NCBI GenBank assembly: GCA_945862505.1
Contig: CAMAYJ010000002.1
Coordinates: 17,775-81,774, forward strand
Origin: Bifidobacterium breve
GTDB taxonomy: Bacteria; Actinomycetota; Acidimicrobiia; Acidimicrobiales; Acidimicrobilacustridaceae
Length of the DNA: 64,000 nt
Direction of reading: 5' to 3'
In this document: positions 38,314 through 46,747 of the stretch, piece after piece
Numbering within the stretch: the stretch's first letter is position 1
How the letters are laid out: each line of letters opens with the position of its first letter
Notes under the pieces: model-generated
What the model saw: the letters and a program-made list of their open reading frames with translations, nothing else
Told to the model about the DNA's origin: nothing
The model's database searches: none
Position numbers and translations under genes: made by a program

Positions 38314-39170
38314 AGTCGTCAAACGACGAAGCACCCATTCTGATTGTTTCTGCTGATGACTTCGGCCTCACGGCACGAGTCTCTCAAGGGATCATTGAGG
38401 CTCATGAACGTGGAGTCGTGACGTCAACGTCAGTCATCGCTGTAGCGCCAGCATTTAGGTCTTCGGCGAAGCAATTGCGCGATGTCTCAAGTCTTGGAGT
38501 GGGTGCCCATTTCACTGCAGTCGGTGAGGATCCTCCGCTTCTGTCGGCTCGCGAAGTTCCTTCGCTGGTCGACAAACGAGGAAATTTCTGGCCAACCTGG
38601 AAAGCATTTTTGCCTCGTGCTGCTGCTCGTCGAATCGATCCCGATGATCTCCGTCGAGAGTTTGCTGCTCAACTTGAAGCCATCTCTGGCGAGGGCCTTG
38701 TTGTCGATCATTTTGATACGCATCAACACATTCATCTCTGGCCATCTGTGAGTCGAGTGCTACTTGATCTTGGTGATGTGAATGGCGTTCATGCCATGCG
38801 TGTGACGCGGTCGAATGCGCGCGGTCCGGTGGGTGTTGTGGTCCGACGTCTTGCGCGTCAACTCGAGGCGCAGTTGCGTGAACGGCACTGGGCCTGGACA
38901 GGAGCGGCGACAGGTCTTGATGAAGCTGGATCACTCGGCACCACGGAAATGGTTCAAGCGATTCACCTCTTGGCTGCTTCAGGTGCGACAAGTGTGGAAA
39001 TTGGAAGTCATCCCGGATTACCAGATGACCCCGAACGCGATCGCTACCGATGGAACTACAACTGGGATCTCGAGTTCACTGCGTTGTGTTCGGACACCGT
39101 GCGCTCGGCGATTGAAGACTCGGGCTTTCGACTCGGGACTTTCGCTGATCTTCCTAGGTGGGGAATGTGA
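38310..39170 (+). CDS. ChbG/HpnK (YdjC) family deacetylase
   Basis: LIVSADDFGLTARVSQGIIEAHERGVVTSTSV, GVGAHFTAVGE, VVDHFDTHQHIHLWPSV. Confidence 0.9.
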   Translation: MKSSNDEAPILIVSADDFGLTARVSQGIIEAHERGVVTSTSVIAVAPAFRSSAKQLRDVSSLGVGAHFTAVGEDPPLLSAREVPSLVDKRGNFWPTWKAFLPRAAARRIDPDDLRREFAAQLEAISGEGLVVDHFDTHQHIHLWPSVSRVLLDLGDVNGVHAMRVTRSNARGPVGVVVRRLARQLEAQLRERHWAWTGAATGLDEAGSLGTTEMVQAIHLLAASGATSVEIGSHPGLPDDPERDRYRWNYNWDLEFTALCSDTVRSAIEDSGFRLGTFADLPRWGM

Positions 39171-39850
39171 GGCCACCTCGTTCGGTGGCAGCGAAACGAA
39201 CGCTTGCACTGTGGCGAGATTTACCCCGGTCTGCGCGCCTTCATACAAACATTCGATGGAGGACAGCCCCTTTCGAGGCACTTGAAGTTCAGGTGCCGCG
39301 TTCAGGAAACATTCTCGAAGTCGGTTGTGGTCACGGAGTTTTCACGACGTTCCTCGCCGTTTCCTCTCCAGACCGCAGCGTCGTAGGTATTGACATCGAT
39401 GGAGAAAAGATCGCGCTCGCTAAGCAGTCGGTTCTCGGCCTTCGCAATGGTGAAGCAAACCTTTCGTTTGAACACCGAGCATCTGGCGATGTGCCGCTCA
39501 TTGATGGCGGTTGGGATGCGATTGTTTTCGCCGATGTGCTTTACCTTTTACCGGTCGAAGCACGAACAGCGCTGCTCGCCGAATGCGTTGAAGCGCTCTC
39601 GCCTTATGGACTTTTGGTCGTGAAGGAAGTCGACACTTCGCCGAAGTTCAAGGCACAGATGGCGCAGTTCCAAGAGTTCCTTGCAACAAAAGTGCTGCGA
39701 ATCACCCACGGCAATGCATTGAACTTTCCTTCTGCTGTTGAACTCGAAGCGATTATGACGTCTGACGGACTCGAAACGAAGATGTCGCGCCTTGATAAGG
39801 GCTACTTCCATCCGCATTGTGTGGTCATAGGCCGAAAAAGACAGGCGTGA
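39158..39850 (+). CDS. Class I SAM-dependent methyltransferase
   Basis: NILEVGCGHGVFTTFLAVSSPDRSVVGIDIDGEKIALAKQ...GWDAIVFADVLYLLPVEARTALLAECVEALSPYGLLVVKEVD. Confidence 0.9.
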   Translation: MGNVRPPRSVAAKRTLALWRDLPRSARLHTNIRWRTAPFEALEVQVPRSGNILEVGCGHGVFTTFLAVSSPDRSVVGIDIDGEKIALAKQSVLGLRNGEANLSFEHRASGDVPLIDGGWDAIVFADVLYLLPVEARTALLAECVEALSPYGLLVVKEVDTSPKFKAQMAQFQEFLATKVLRITHGNALNFPSAVELEAIMTSDGLETKMSRLDKGYFHPHCVVIGRKRQA

Positions 39851-39853
39851 GCT

Positions 39854-40432
39854 CTAAAACAGCGTGAGGGGCGAATCGGTTTCTTCTTCCGGTTGCGGTG
39901 CTTCTCCGTCGACATCTTGAGCAATTCCGGTTTCGCCAAAAGAAATGGCCATGAGAAAGCCGCGCGCGCGTTCTGCGAGTGGGTACTCAGCAACGAGTGC
40001 GTTGAACGCGGGAGAGTGGTTCGCTTCAACAAGATGAGCGAGTTCGTGGACGATGACGTAATCCAGAACCCATGGCGGATACGCCGCTAGCCGGTTCGAG
40101 ATTCGAATTTGACCATTCGTCGTCGTACACGATCCCCACTGACTTCGCTGATCGGCCCACTCCACTGACGTGGCTTTGGGAAGTGAGAATCGTTTTGACA
40201 GGCGCAGCGCGCGTGATTCGAGATCGACAGTCTCGGATCGAAAGCGGCGTTCGAGACGAGTGACGAGGTAATGAACATGCTCATTGAGTTCGCGCTCGGA
40301 CATAGAAGCGGGTGCTTGGACGCGAATGACACCGTCGACGATGGTGGCCTGCACCGTCTTTCGACGACGCCGCGACCTAACAATCTCTACTGGGAGCGAG
40401 GAACGTTGGGGCTCGGTCATCGGATCATTCAA
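39854..40432 (-). CDS. YgjP/SprT-like metal-dependent hydrolase (M48-like, DUF45)
   Basis: RSQWGSCTTTNGQIRISNRLAAYPPWVLDYVIVHELAHLVEANHSPAFNALV. Confidence 0.92.
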   Translation of the reverse strand: MNDPMTEPQRSSLPVEIVRSRRRRKTVQATIVDGVIRVQAPASMSERELNEHVHYLVTRLERRFRSETVDLESRALRLSKRFSLPKATSVEWADQRSQWGSCTTTNGQIRISNRLAAYPPWVLDYVIVHELAHLVEANHSPAFNALVAEYPLAERARGFLMAISFGETGIAQDVDGEAPQPEEETDSPLTLF

Positions 40433-41040
40433 ATCTGATCGGGAATGGTGATTTCATCGTCCTCGACGAGAACCACGCGTTCGCCGATTTCGAGGCGGTC
40501 GCCATGGTGGACAAACACGCGTCCGCCGAGGTTCGGCATGCGTTGCCATTGTTCAGAATGTTGGACCTCAAGAGTGCCGATCACGCCACCGTGTGTGAGC
40601 ACGAGGACATCGGCGCCTTCGTACTCGGTGTGGATACGGTCGAGTGCTGCGCGGGTGCGAACAAGCAATTCATCGTGCAGTTCGTAGCCAGGAGGCCATT
40701 TGTCGTGGCCGAGGTATCCCGGCCACTCGGTGTCGATCTCGGCGCGGGTCAGGCCTTCCCACTCGCCAGCATCGCGTTCCATGAGATCGGGATCGATCAC
40801 GATGGGACCGACGCCAATTTGAGAACTAATGATTTGTGCCGTTTCAAACGCGCGAACGAGCGGTGAGGCAACGATGACGTCGACCGAGCCGATTCGCTGT
40901 GCGGCATGGAATGCCTGCTGTCGGCCGAAGTCGGTGAGTTCGGGGTCGGCCTTTCCCTGCCAACGGCCTACGGCGTTCCATTCGGACTGTCCGTGGCGGA
41001 CGAGTAGGAGGCGGGTCACGGCGTGACGGTACCCGACCAT
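40429..41040 (-). CDS. Histidine phosphatase family protein (phosphoglycerate mutase-like)
   Basis: RLLLVRHGQSEWNAVGRWQGKADPELTDFGRQQA; VLVLTHGGVIGTLE. Confidence 0.93.
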   Translation of the reverse strand: MVGYRHAVTRLLLVRHGQSEWNAVGRWQGKADPELTDFGRQQAFHAAQRIGSVDVIVASPLVRAFETAQIISSQIGVGPIVIDPDLMERDAGEWEGLTRAEIDTEWPGYLGHDKWPPGYELHDELLVRTRAALDRIHTEYEGADVLVLTHGGVIGTLEVQHSEQWQRMPNLGGRVFVHHGDRLEIGERVVLVEDDEITIPDQI

Positions 41041-41079
41041 CGAGACCGAGGTGAGTCGGTGACCACGTAACCTTTGTTC

Positions 41080-41322
41080 GTGGCTTCTCTTCGTCTGTTC
41101 GCTTCGGCCCGGGAAGTGGCCGGCACAAGCCGAGATGAGATTCCGGGGTCAACCGTCGACGAAGTTCTTGGCGAGGCGGCCCGACGTTACGGACCTGCGT
41201 TTGCCGAGGTCGTGGCAACGAGTCGTGTGTGGTGCAATGGCGAGCCCGTCACTGGCGACGCTGCCGTCACTGACGCCGATGAAATTGCAGTGCTTCCGCC
41301 TGTTTCTGGTGGGTACTCGTGA
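41080..41322 (+). CDS. MoaD/ThiS family ubiquitin-like sulfur carrier
   Basis: VASLRLFASAREVAGTSRDEIPGSTVDEVLGEAARRYG...DEIAVLPPVSGGYS. Confidence 0.88.
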   Translation: MASLRLFASAREVAGTSRDEIPGSTVDEVLGEAARRYGPAFAEVVATSRVWCNGEPVTGDAAVTDADEIAVLPPVSGGYS

Positions 41323-42089
41323 GTGGCACCAAAGCCAATTCCACGATTGTTCGTCGACTCGTCTATCTCCCGAAGCCAGACGGCCCACACGCGCGGTTAG
41401 GTGTGTTGTGGTTCATCGCGGCATGCGCGGCTTGCGCCTTGGGAACGATTGCAGTTGCCGTGCTCTTTTCGGTGCTTGCAGCAGTGGCGGCAATGCAAAC
41501 TGTTCGCGCATGGGTTGATGCCGGGCGAAAATCCAATCCAATCGTTAGCGGTGTTGCTGCCGCAGTCGTTCCGATTGCCGCACTCGCTGGCTCCATTGGA
41601 TTTGGAGCTGGTCTTATGGTTGCGACAACAGTTGTTGTTGTCAGTGGCGTTCTTCGGAGCAATGTTCTTGTTGGACTCAGGTCGACGATTCTTCCTGCGC
41701 TTGCTGCTGGCTCGGTCGTACTCACCGGACGTACCAATATGGGTGCGCTTGTCGTTCTGCTGATCCTCATCAGTGCCTATGAAACGGGCGACTATCTCAT
41801 GGGTTCGGAAGCGGAAAGCATTTTCGAAGGTCCATTGTCGGGAATCGCAGCGGTGATGGTTGTGACCTTTGCTGAAGCGGTGTTCCAAATTGGGCCATTT
41901 GAGACTCGTGCCGGTTGGGTGTTTGGCGCTCTTGTAGCGGTACTTGCTCCCCTCGGTGCGTTGTTGGCTTCGGTATTGGCCCCAACCTCAGAGTCCGCCG
42001 GTCCAGCCCTTCGACGGCTTGATGTGTGGCTGGTCGTTGCCCCGGTGTGGTGTTGGATGCTGACCAACTATCTCTCTCGTATCGGCTGA
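41319..42089 (+). CDS. Integral membrane protein, weakly CdsA (phosphatidate cytidylyltransferase)-like
   Basis: Multiple TM helices; AYETGDYLMGSEAESIFEGPLSGIAAVMVV...SAGPALRRLDVWLVVAPVW; GTGA overlap with moaD-like gene. Confidence 0.5.
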   Translation: MSGTKANSTIVRRLVYLPKPDGPHARLGVLWFIAACAACALGTIAVAVLFSVLAAVAAMQTVRAWVDAGRKSNPIVSGVAAAVVPIAALAGSIGFGAGLMVATTVVVVSGVLRSNVLVGLRSTILPALAAGSVVLTGRTNMGALVVLLILISAYETGDYLMGSEAESIFEGPLSGIAAVMVVTFAEAVFQIGPFETRAGWVFGALVAVLAPLGALLASVLAPTSESAGPALRRLDVWLVVAPVWCWMLTNYLSRIG

Positions 42090-42193
42090 CGCCGCCAGCG
42101 GATACGAGGTTTGCCGCCCGAGATCGCAGTTTTGGAGCGGATCGAACCTCCGAAGGGTTTCTGGGGGCTCTCTCCCCGTAGCGTGTAGGGGTC

Positions 42194-43411
42194 ATGCAAT
42201 CCCTAGCGGTACTTTCGCTTCACACCTCCCCCCTTGCGCAACCTGGCAGTGGCGATTCGGGCGGGATGAATGTGTACGTGCGCGAACTCGTCGGCGCGCT
42301 CGCACAAGCTGGCGTTCGAACCGAGGTCTACACGAGGCGTTCGGCCGAGGATCAACCCGATTTCGTTGATGTTGAGCCGGGCTTCCGGGTTGTGCATATC
42401 GATGCTGGCCGGCTTGACCTTGCGAAGGAAGACCTTCCTGAGGTTCTTGACGAGTTCGGCGATGGGGTTGCTCGGCACTTGCGCCGGGCCGATGGACCCG
42501 ACGCGATCCATGCCAACTATTGGTTGTCGGGCGTGGTCGGTCATCGCCTCAAGCACGAGCTGTCGTTGCCGCTGGTCTCGACGTTTCACACCCTTGCCCG
42601 CGTCAAAGCTGAAACTGGCGATGCCGAACCAGAGCGTCGAATTCAGGCCGAGACCGAAGTCATTGCGTGTTCCGATGCGATCCTCGCCAACTGTGCGGCG
42701 GAAGTGACGCAACTCGTTGAGTTGTACGGAGCTGACCCAACCCGAATCGAAATAGTTCCGCCTGGCGTTGATCATGCGTTCTTCTCCGCTGGGGATCGTC
42801 GCGGCGCGCGCCTTGCACTCGGCCTTGGCGATCACCCGGTGTTGTTGTTCGCTGGGCGTATTCAGCCACTCAAGGGTCTGACTATCGCGATAGCGGCATT
42901 GGCTGAGTTGTCCGAATCGCATCCCGATGCGTTGTTGTTAGTCGTGGGCGGAGCGAGCGGCGCCGAAGGCCGCGCTGAACTCGACGCCGCAACGTCGTTG
43001 GTCGATGCGCTTGGTCTGACTGGGCGTGTCCGATTTGTTCCACCTCAGCCTCATCATCTTCTTTCCACCTACTACCGCGCTGCCGATGTGTGCATTGTTC
43101 CGAGTCGTTCTGAATCCTTTGGGCTCGTCGCACTTGAAGCTGCCGCTTGTGGAACACCGGTAGTCGCCGCTGCTGTCGGTGGTTTGTTAACGCTGGTCGA
43201 TGACGGAGTCACTGGCTTCCTGATCGATAACCGTGACCCTCGCGAGTATGCCGAGGCGATCGGGACCATTCTCGATACGCCGTCATTCGCAGAATCGATT
43301 GCTGCAGCCGCCGCCGAAAGTGCGTCGCACTACACATGGTCGACAACGGCGGCCCGTCTGCGCCGTTTGTATGCCGATCTCACCTCTCGCGCACTAGTGG
43401 AATGCCGATAA
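42194..43411 (+). CDS. mshA: Glycosyltransferase family 4, MshA-like (D-inositol-3-phosphate glycosyltransferase)
   Basis: SLHTSPLAQPGSGDSGGMNVYVRELVGALAQAGVRTEVYTR, VSTFHTLARVK, IVPPGVDHAFF, LLFAGRIQPLKGL, PSRSESFGLVALEAAACGTPVVAAAVGGL. Confidence 0.85.
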   Translation: MQSLAVLSLHTSPLAQPGSGDSGGMNVYVRELVGALAQAGVRTEVYTRRSAEDQPDFVDVEPGFRVVHIDAGRLDLAKEDLPEVLDEFGDGVARHLRRADGPDAIHANYWLSGVVGHRLKHELSLPLVSTFHTLARVKAETGDAEPERRIQAETEVIACSDAILANCAAEVTQLVELYGADPTRIEIVPPGVDHAFFSAGDRRGARLALGLGDHPVLLFAGRIQPLKGLTIAIAALAELSESHPDALLLVVGGASGAEGRAELDAATSLVDALGLTGRVRFVPPQPHHLLSTYYRAADVCIVPSRSESFGLVALEAAACGTPVVAAAVGGLLTLVDDGVTGFLIDNRDPREYAEAIGTILDTPSFAESIAAAAAESASHYTWSTTAARLRRLYADLTSRALVECR

Positions 43412-43414
43412 CCC

Positions 43415-43882
43415 ATGGCCGATGACATCGCTGACGAACAGCAACTTGATCTGATCGAGATCCAAATCAGCGAGTGGTTGGCAAATGAACTTGCCACGAA
43501 TCCGATAGTTGCAGCAGTTGAACGCGGTGAGCCTTCGGAACGTCGTTGGTATATCCGAGTTCTTGGTGAGAGCAAAGACATCTTCACGATTTGGTTCACG
43601 TTGCGTCAGAGAACCCTGCACTACGAGACCTACGTAATGCCAGCACCCGACGAGAATCACGCACAGTTTTTCGAGCATCTTCTCCGGCGAAACCGAAAAG
43701 TAAACGGGATGTCATTCTGCATTGGTGAAGAAGACGCAGTCTTCCTCGCTGGCTCACTACCGGTTCATGTAATTGACAACGGGGAACTCGACCGAATCCT
43801 CGGTTCGATCTACACCTATGTCGAGCAGTTCTTCTTGCCGGCGTTGCGCATCGGATTCGCCACGCGTTTTGCTACGAACTAG
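43415..43882 (+). CDS. YbjN domain-containing protein (Rv0487-like)
   Basis: IQISEWLANEL...RRWYIRVLGESKDIFTIWFTLRQRTLHYETYVMPAPDENHAQFFEHLLRRNRKVNGMSFCIGEEDAVFL; follows mshA as in mycobacteria. Confidence 0.82.
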   Translation: MADDIADEQQLDLIEIQISEWLANELATNPIVAAVERGEPSERRWYIRVLGESKDIFTIWFTLRQRTLHYETYVMPAPDENHAQFFEHLLRRNRKVNGMSFCIGEEDAVFLAGSLPVHVIDNGELDRILGSIYTYVEQFFLPALRIGFATRFATN

Positions 43883-44082
43883 TGGCGATAGGCGCGGGCG
43901 AATCGCTCGTTTGGCCCATGCGCCGCTGAACCGTCGGCTCGTACTGTCACGGTCGTCCGGGTGGCGCGAACCGCTGCATTCATCGGGGAAGTGGGTGTGT
44001 CGGATCGACCACCCGGACAACGATCCAATGGCGAGTGTGAATCGGTAGAGGCCGACTTGCGCCGATTGGGTAGCGTCTGACC

Positions 44083-44874
44083 ATGATCCGACTTCAAATT
44101 GTTGGTGGCGGTCGCATGGGAGAAGCCCTTCTCGGGGGACTCCTCGATGCTCGTTGGGCCGAACCAAGTGAACTCGCAGTTGTCGAACGCGTCGCCGATC
44201 GGCGCGCCGAACTGACACGACTTTTCCCCGGCGTTGTTGTGAGCGATTCGCTCGTCGAGGCTGACGGCGCGGTCATCGCCGTGAAACCCGGTGATGTCGC
44301 CGACACCTGTCGGGTATTGGCGGAAGCGGGTGCAAAACGCGTGTTGTCGATCGCCGCAGGCGTCACAACCACCTCATTGCAGAAATCACTTGGCGATGGC
44401 ATCGCAGTGGTGCGGGCCATGCCGAACACTCCTGCAGTCGTTCGTTCCGGAGCTGCAGCGATTGCTCCGGGCTCTTCGGCCAATGACGCCGATCTCGATT
44501 GGGCAGCATCGGTCCTCGAGGCAGTCGGTGTTGTAGTTCGTGTGTCCGAAGACAAACTCGATGCGGTCACTGGCCTTTCCGGTTCAGGTCCGGCGTATGT
44601 CTTTGTTATGGCCGAAAGCATGATCGAAGCTGGTGTGCTTGTTGGGCTTCCTCGAGATGTCGCCGAAGTGCTTGCGGTGCAGACACTCTTGGGTTCGGCC
44701 AGCCTCCTTGAATCAAGCGCTGAAGCAGCCGCAACCCTGCGGGCGCAGGTCACCTCACCGGGGGGAACGACTGCTGCTGGCCTCCGTGCCCTCGAATCAG
44801 GTGGATTCCGTTCCGCGGTGCTCGATGCCGTTGCTGCAGCAACCGAACGTTCTCGTGAACTCGGTCTGGACTGA
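44083..44874 (+). CDS. proC: Pyrroline-5-carboxylate reductase
   Basis: LQIVGGGRMGEALLGGLL, AVKPGDV, VRAMPNTPAVVRSGA, TGLSGSGPAYVFVMAESMIEAGVLVGLPRDVA, VTSPGGTTAAGLRALE. Confidence 0.95.
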   Translation: MIRLQIVGGGRMGEALLGGLLDARWAEPSELAVVERVADRRAELTRLFPGVVVSDSLVEADGAVIAVKPGDVADTCRVLAEAGAKRVLSIAAGVTTTSLQKSLGDGIAVVRAMPNTPAVVRSGAAAIAPGSSANDADLDWAASVLEAVGVVVRVSEDKLDAVTGLSGSGPAYVFVMAESMIEAGVLVGLPRDVAEVLAVQTLLGSASLLESSAEAAATLRAQVTSPGGTTAAGLRALESGGFRSAVLDAVAAATERSRELGLD

Positions 44875-44906
44875 CGTCGCCGACCTGCCGGTAACGTAAC
44901 CGTTCC

Positions 44907-45767
44907 ATGCCGCGCTACGACACTGTTTCCTTCCTTTCCGACTACGGCCGCGTCGACGAATTCGTCGGTGTTGTGCATTCAATCATTCGATCGATTGCAC
45001 CCGAAGTTCGAGTCATCGATATCACGCATGACATTGCGCCCTACGACGTTCGCTCAGGCGGACTCGCTCTGGTGCGGGCAGCGAACTATCTCGCTCCCGG
45101 TGTCGTTGTCGCCGTGATCGACCCAACGGTCGGTACTCCGCGCCGACCAATTGCGGTGGAAATTGGTGGCGGTTCATCAGTTCTTGTCGGCCCCGACAAT
45201 GGCGTCCTGGCACCGGTCGTTCAATTGTGCGGCGGTGCCGGCCGCGCTGTTGAAATCGTTAATCCTGAGTACCGTTTCACGACTGAGCCGGGAACGTTCG
45301 ATGGTCGCGATGTTTTTGCACCGGCGGCTGCTCATCTTTGTAACGGTGTCGATCTTGCCGAACTTGGGCCTTCCATTGATCCCATTTCGTTGTTCCCAGC
45401 GATGATCCCATTGACTCGTGAAGACGAGGGTCGACTCCACTCAGAAGTTTTGTGGGTCGATCACTACGGCAATGCGCAACTCAACGTCGACCCCGATGAG
45501 CTCGAAGACTTCGACGATCACGTACGTCTGGTGATGGACGACGGTTCTCGTGTGGCTCGGCGTGTCTCAACATTTGCTGATCTTGAAAACAATGAACTCG
45601 GACTCATCGTCGATTCCTACGGACTTATAACGATCGTTCTCGACAAGCGATCCGCTGCCGAAGAACTTGGTTTGTCGACCGCTTCTGCAGTGACCATCGA
45701 ACAATTCGACGAAACTCGCCCGCCAAGCGTGATTACGCCCGTACAACTCGGCCAGCGCCGAAGCTGA
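44907..45767 (+). CDS. SAM hydroxide adenosyltransferase (DUF62 family)
   Basis: VSFLSDYGRVDEFVGVVHSIIRSIAPEVRVIDITHDIAPYDVRSGGLAL...VVAVIDPTVGTPRRPI...GPDNGVLAPV. Confidence 0.9.
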   Translation: MPRYDTVSFLSDYGRVDEFVGVVHSIIRSIAPEVRVIDITHDIAPYDVRSGGLALVRAANYLAPGVVVAVIDPTVGTPRRPIAVEIGGGSSVLVGPDNGVLAPVVQLCGGAGRAVEIVNPEYRFTTEPGTFDGRDVFAPAAAHLCNGVDLAELGPSIDPISLFPAMIPLTREDEGRLHSEVLWVDHYGNAQLNVDPDELEDFDDHVRLVMDDGSRVARRVSTFADLENNELGLIVDSYGLITIVLDKRSAAEELGLSTASAVTIEQFDETRPPSVITPVQLGQRRS

Positions 45768-45776
45768 GGAAGAACA

Positions 45777-45866
45777 ATGCGACCAGGAACCGTTATCGCC
45801 GTCGGAACATTGCTCTTTGTGATCTTGTTTGCCGCAGTGATGCAGTTGTTCGTACTTGCGCACTAG
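45777..45866 (+). CDS. Candidate 29-aa single-TM small protein
   Basis: MRPGTVIAVGTLLFVILFAAVMQLFVLAH* preceded by gaggaagaac (SD-like); below the ORF-track cutoff. Confidence 0.5.
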   Translation: MRPGTVIAVGTLLFVILFAAVMQLFVLAH

Positions 45867-45879
45867 CAGTTCAAGCCGT

Positions 45880-46650
45880 TTAGGCAACGTCTGCGTTTGG
45901 TGCTCGCCACGCATCTGGTTCAGCTACAGCACGCAACTGAGCGGAAGTTCCCGAACTCGTCAGTAGGAATCCAACGAAGATCACAGAGATTCCGGCGACA
46001 AGAGAAATGGCGAATCCGTCCATCTCATTCACCACTGAGTTCAGGATGCCGCCTGCACTCAGGATGAGTGTGCCGGCGGCGATGATCAGATTCGCAATCG
46101 CTAAACGTCGTGGTGAAGGCGCGCCGGTTCCGCGAGCACGCGTATCGGAGCCAGCGCGCCACACACGAAACAATCGCCACGCGCTCCAGACCGCTCCGCC
46201 GATGATGACCAGCGCGGCAACTCCGGAACCGACAGCGGCTGCAATTCGTGGACCGGGGCCGAAAACTTCTTTGCCTTGAGGAAGCACTTCGGAATTGATG
46301 ACCCCAGTAAGGGGCGCTGCTACGACAATGCCTGTGCAGAACGCTCCAAGCATCGCGATGATGGCCATCCATCGTTTGCCGTGTTTTGGTCCGGCCAAGA
46401 GTTCGATGGTGCCGAGAGCGAGGAACGGGACATTGAGAATGGCCCCGAACAGATAGAAGGTCTTAAACGACCATTCGCCCCATCCGACCGATGCTCCCCA
46501 CCACAGCGAAACCGAACCAAGCGCAAACATGAAGAGCGAAATCGTCCAGGCCGCTTCGTGGCGCTGTCGGCTCCGGAACCACCGCTCGCCCGTTGAGAGA
46601 GCGAAGGCCAGCGACACCAAAGTGGCGGCGGCAGCGAGGGCGGCATGCAT
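45880..46650 (-). CDS. Multi-TM membrane protein of unknown function
   Basis: About 7 hydrophobic segments; MHAALAAAATLVSLAFALSTGERWFRSRQRHEAAWTISLFMFALGSVSLWWGA... Confidence 0.7.
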   Translation of the reverse strand: MHAALAAAATLVSLAFALSTGERWFRSRQRHEAAWTISLFMFALGSVSLWWGASVGWGEWSFKTFYLFGAILNVPFLALGTIELLAGPKHGKRWMAIIAMLGAFCTGIVVAAPLTGVINSEVLPQGKEVFGPGPRIAAAVGSGVAALVIIGGAVWSAWRLFRVWRAGSDTRARGTGAPSPRRLAIANLIIAAGTLILSAGGILNSVVNEMDGFAISLVAGISVIFVGFLLTSSGTSAQLRAVAEPDAWRAPNADVA

Positions 46651-46709
46651 GTCGACATCCTAAGGGGGATCAGGGCCAGAGCCCCAAGGGGGCATGGCCC
46701 AGCGGCACA

Positions 46710-46727
46710 TTGTGAACAAGAGAACAA
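46710..46727. promoter_or_regulatory. Candidate Rex operator (ROP) upstream of rex
   Basis: TTGTGAACAAGAGAACAA versus consensus TTGTGAAnnnnTTCACAA: left half-site perfect, right half 4/7. Confidence 0.4.
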
Positions 46728-46747
46728 GGTCGGTAGCGTGGTCATTT

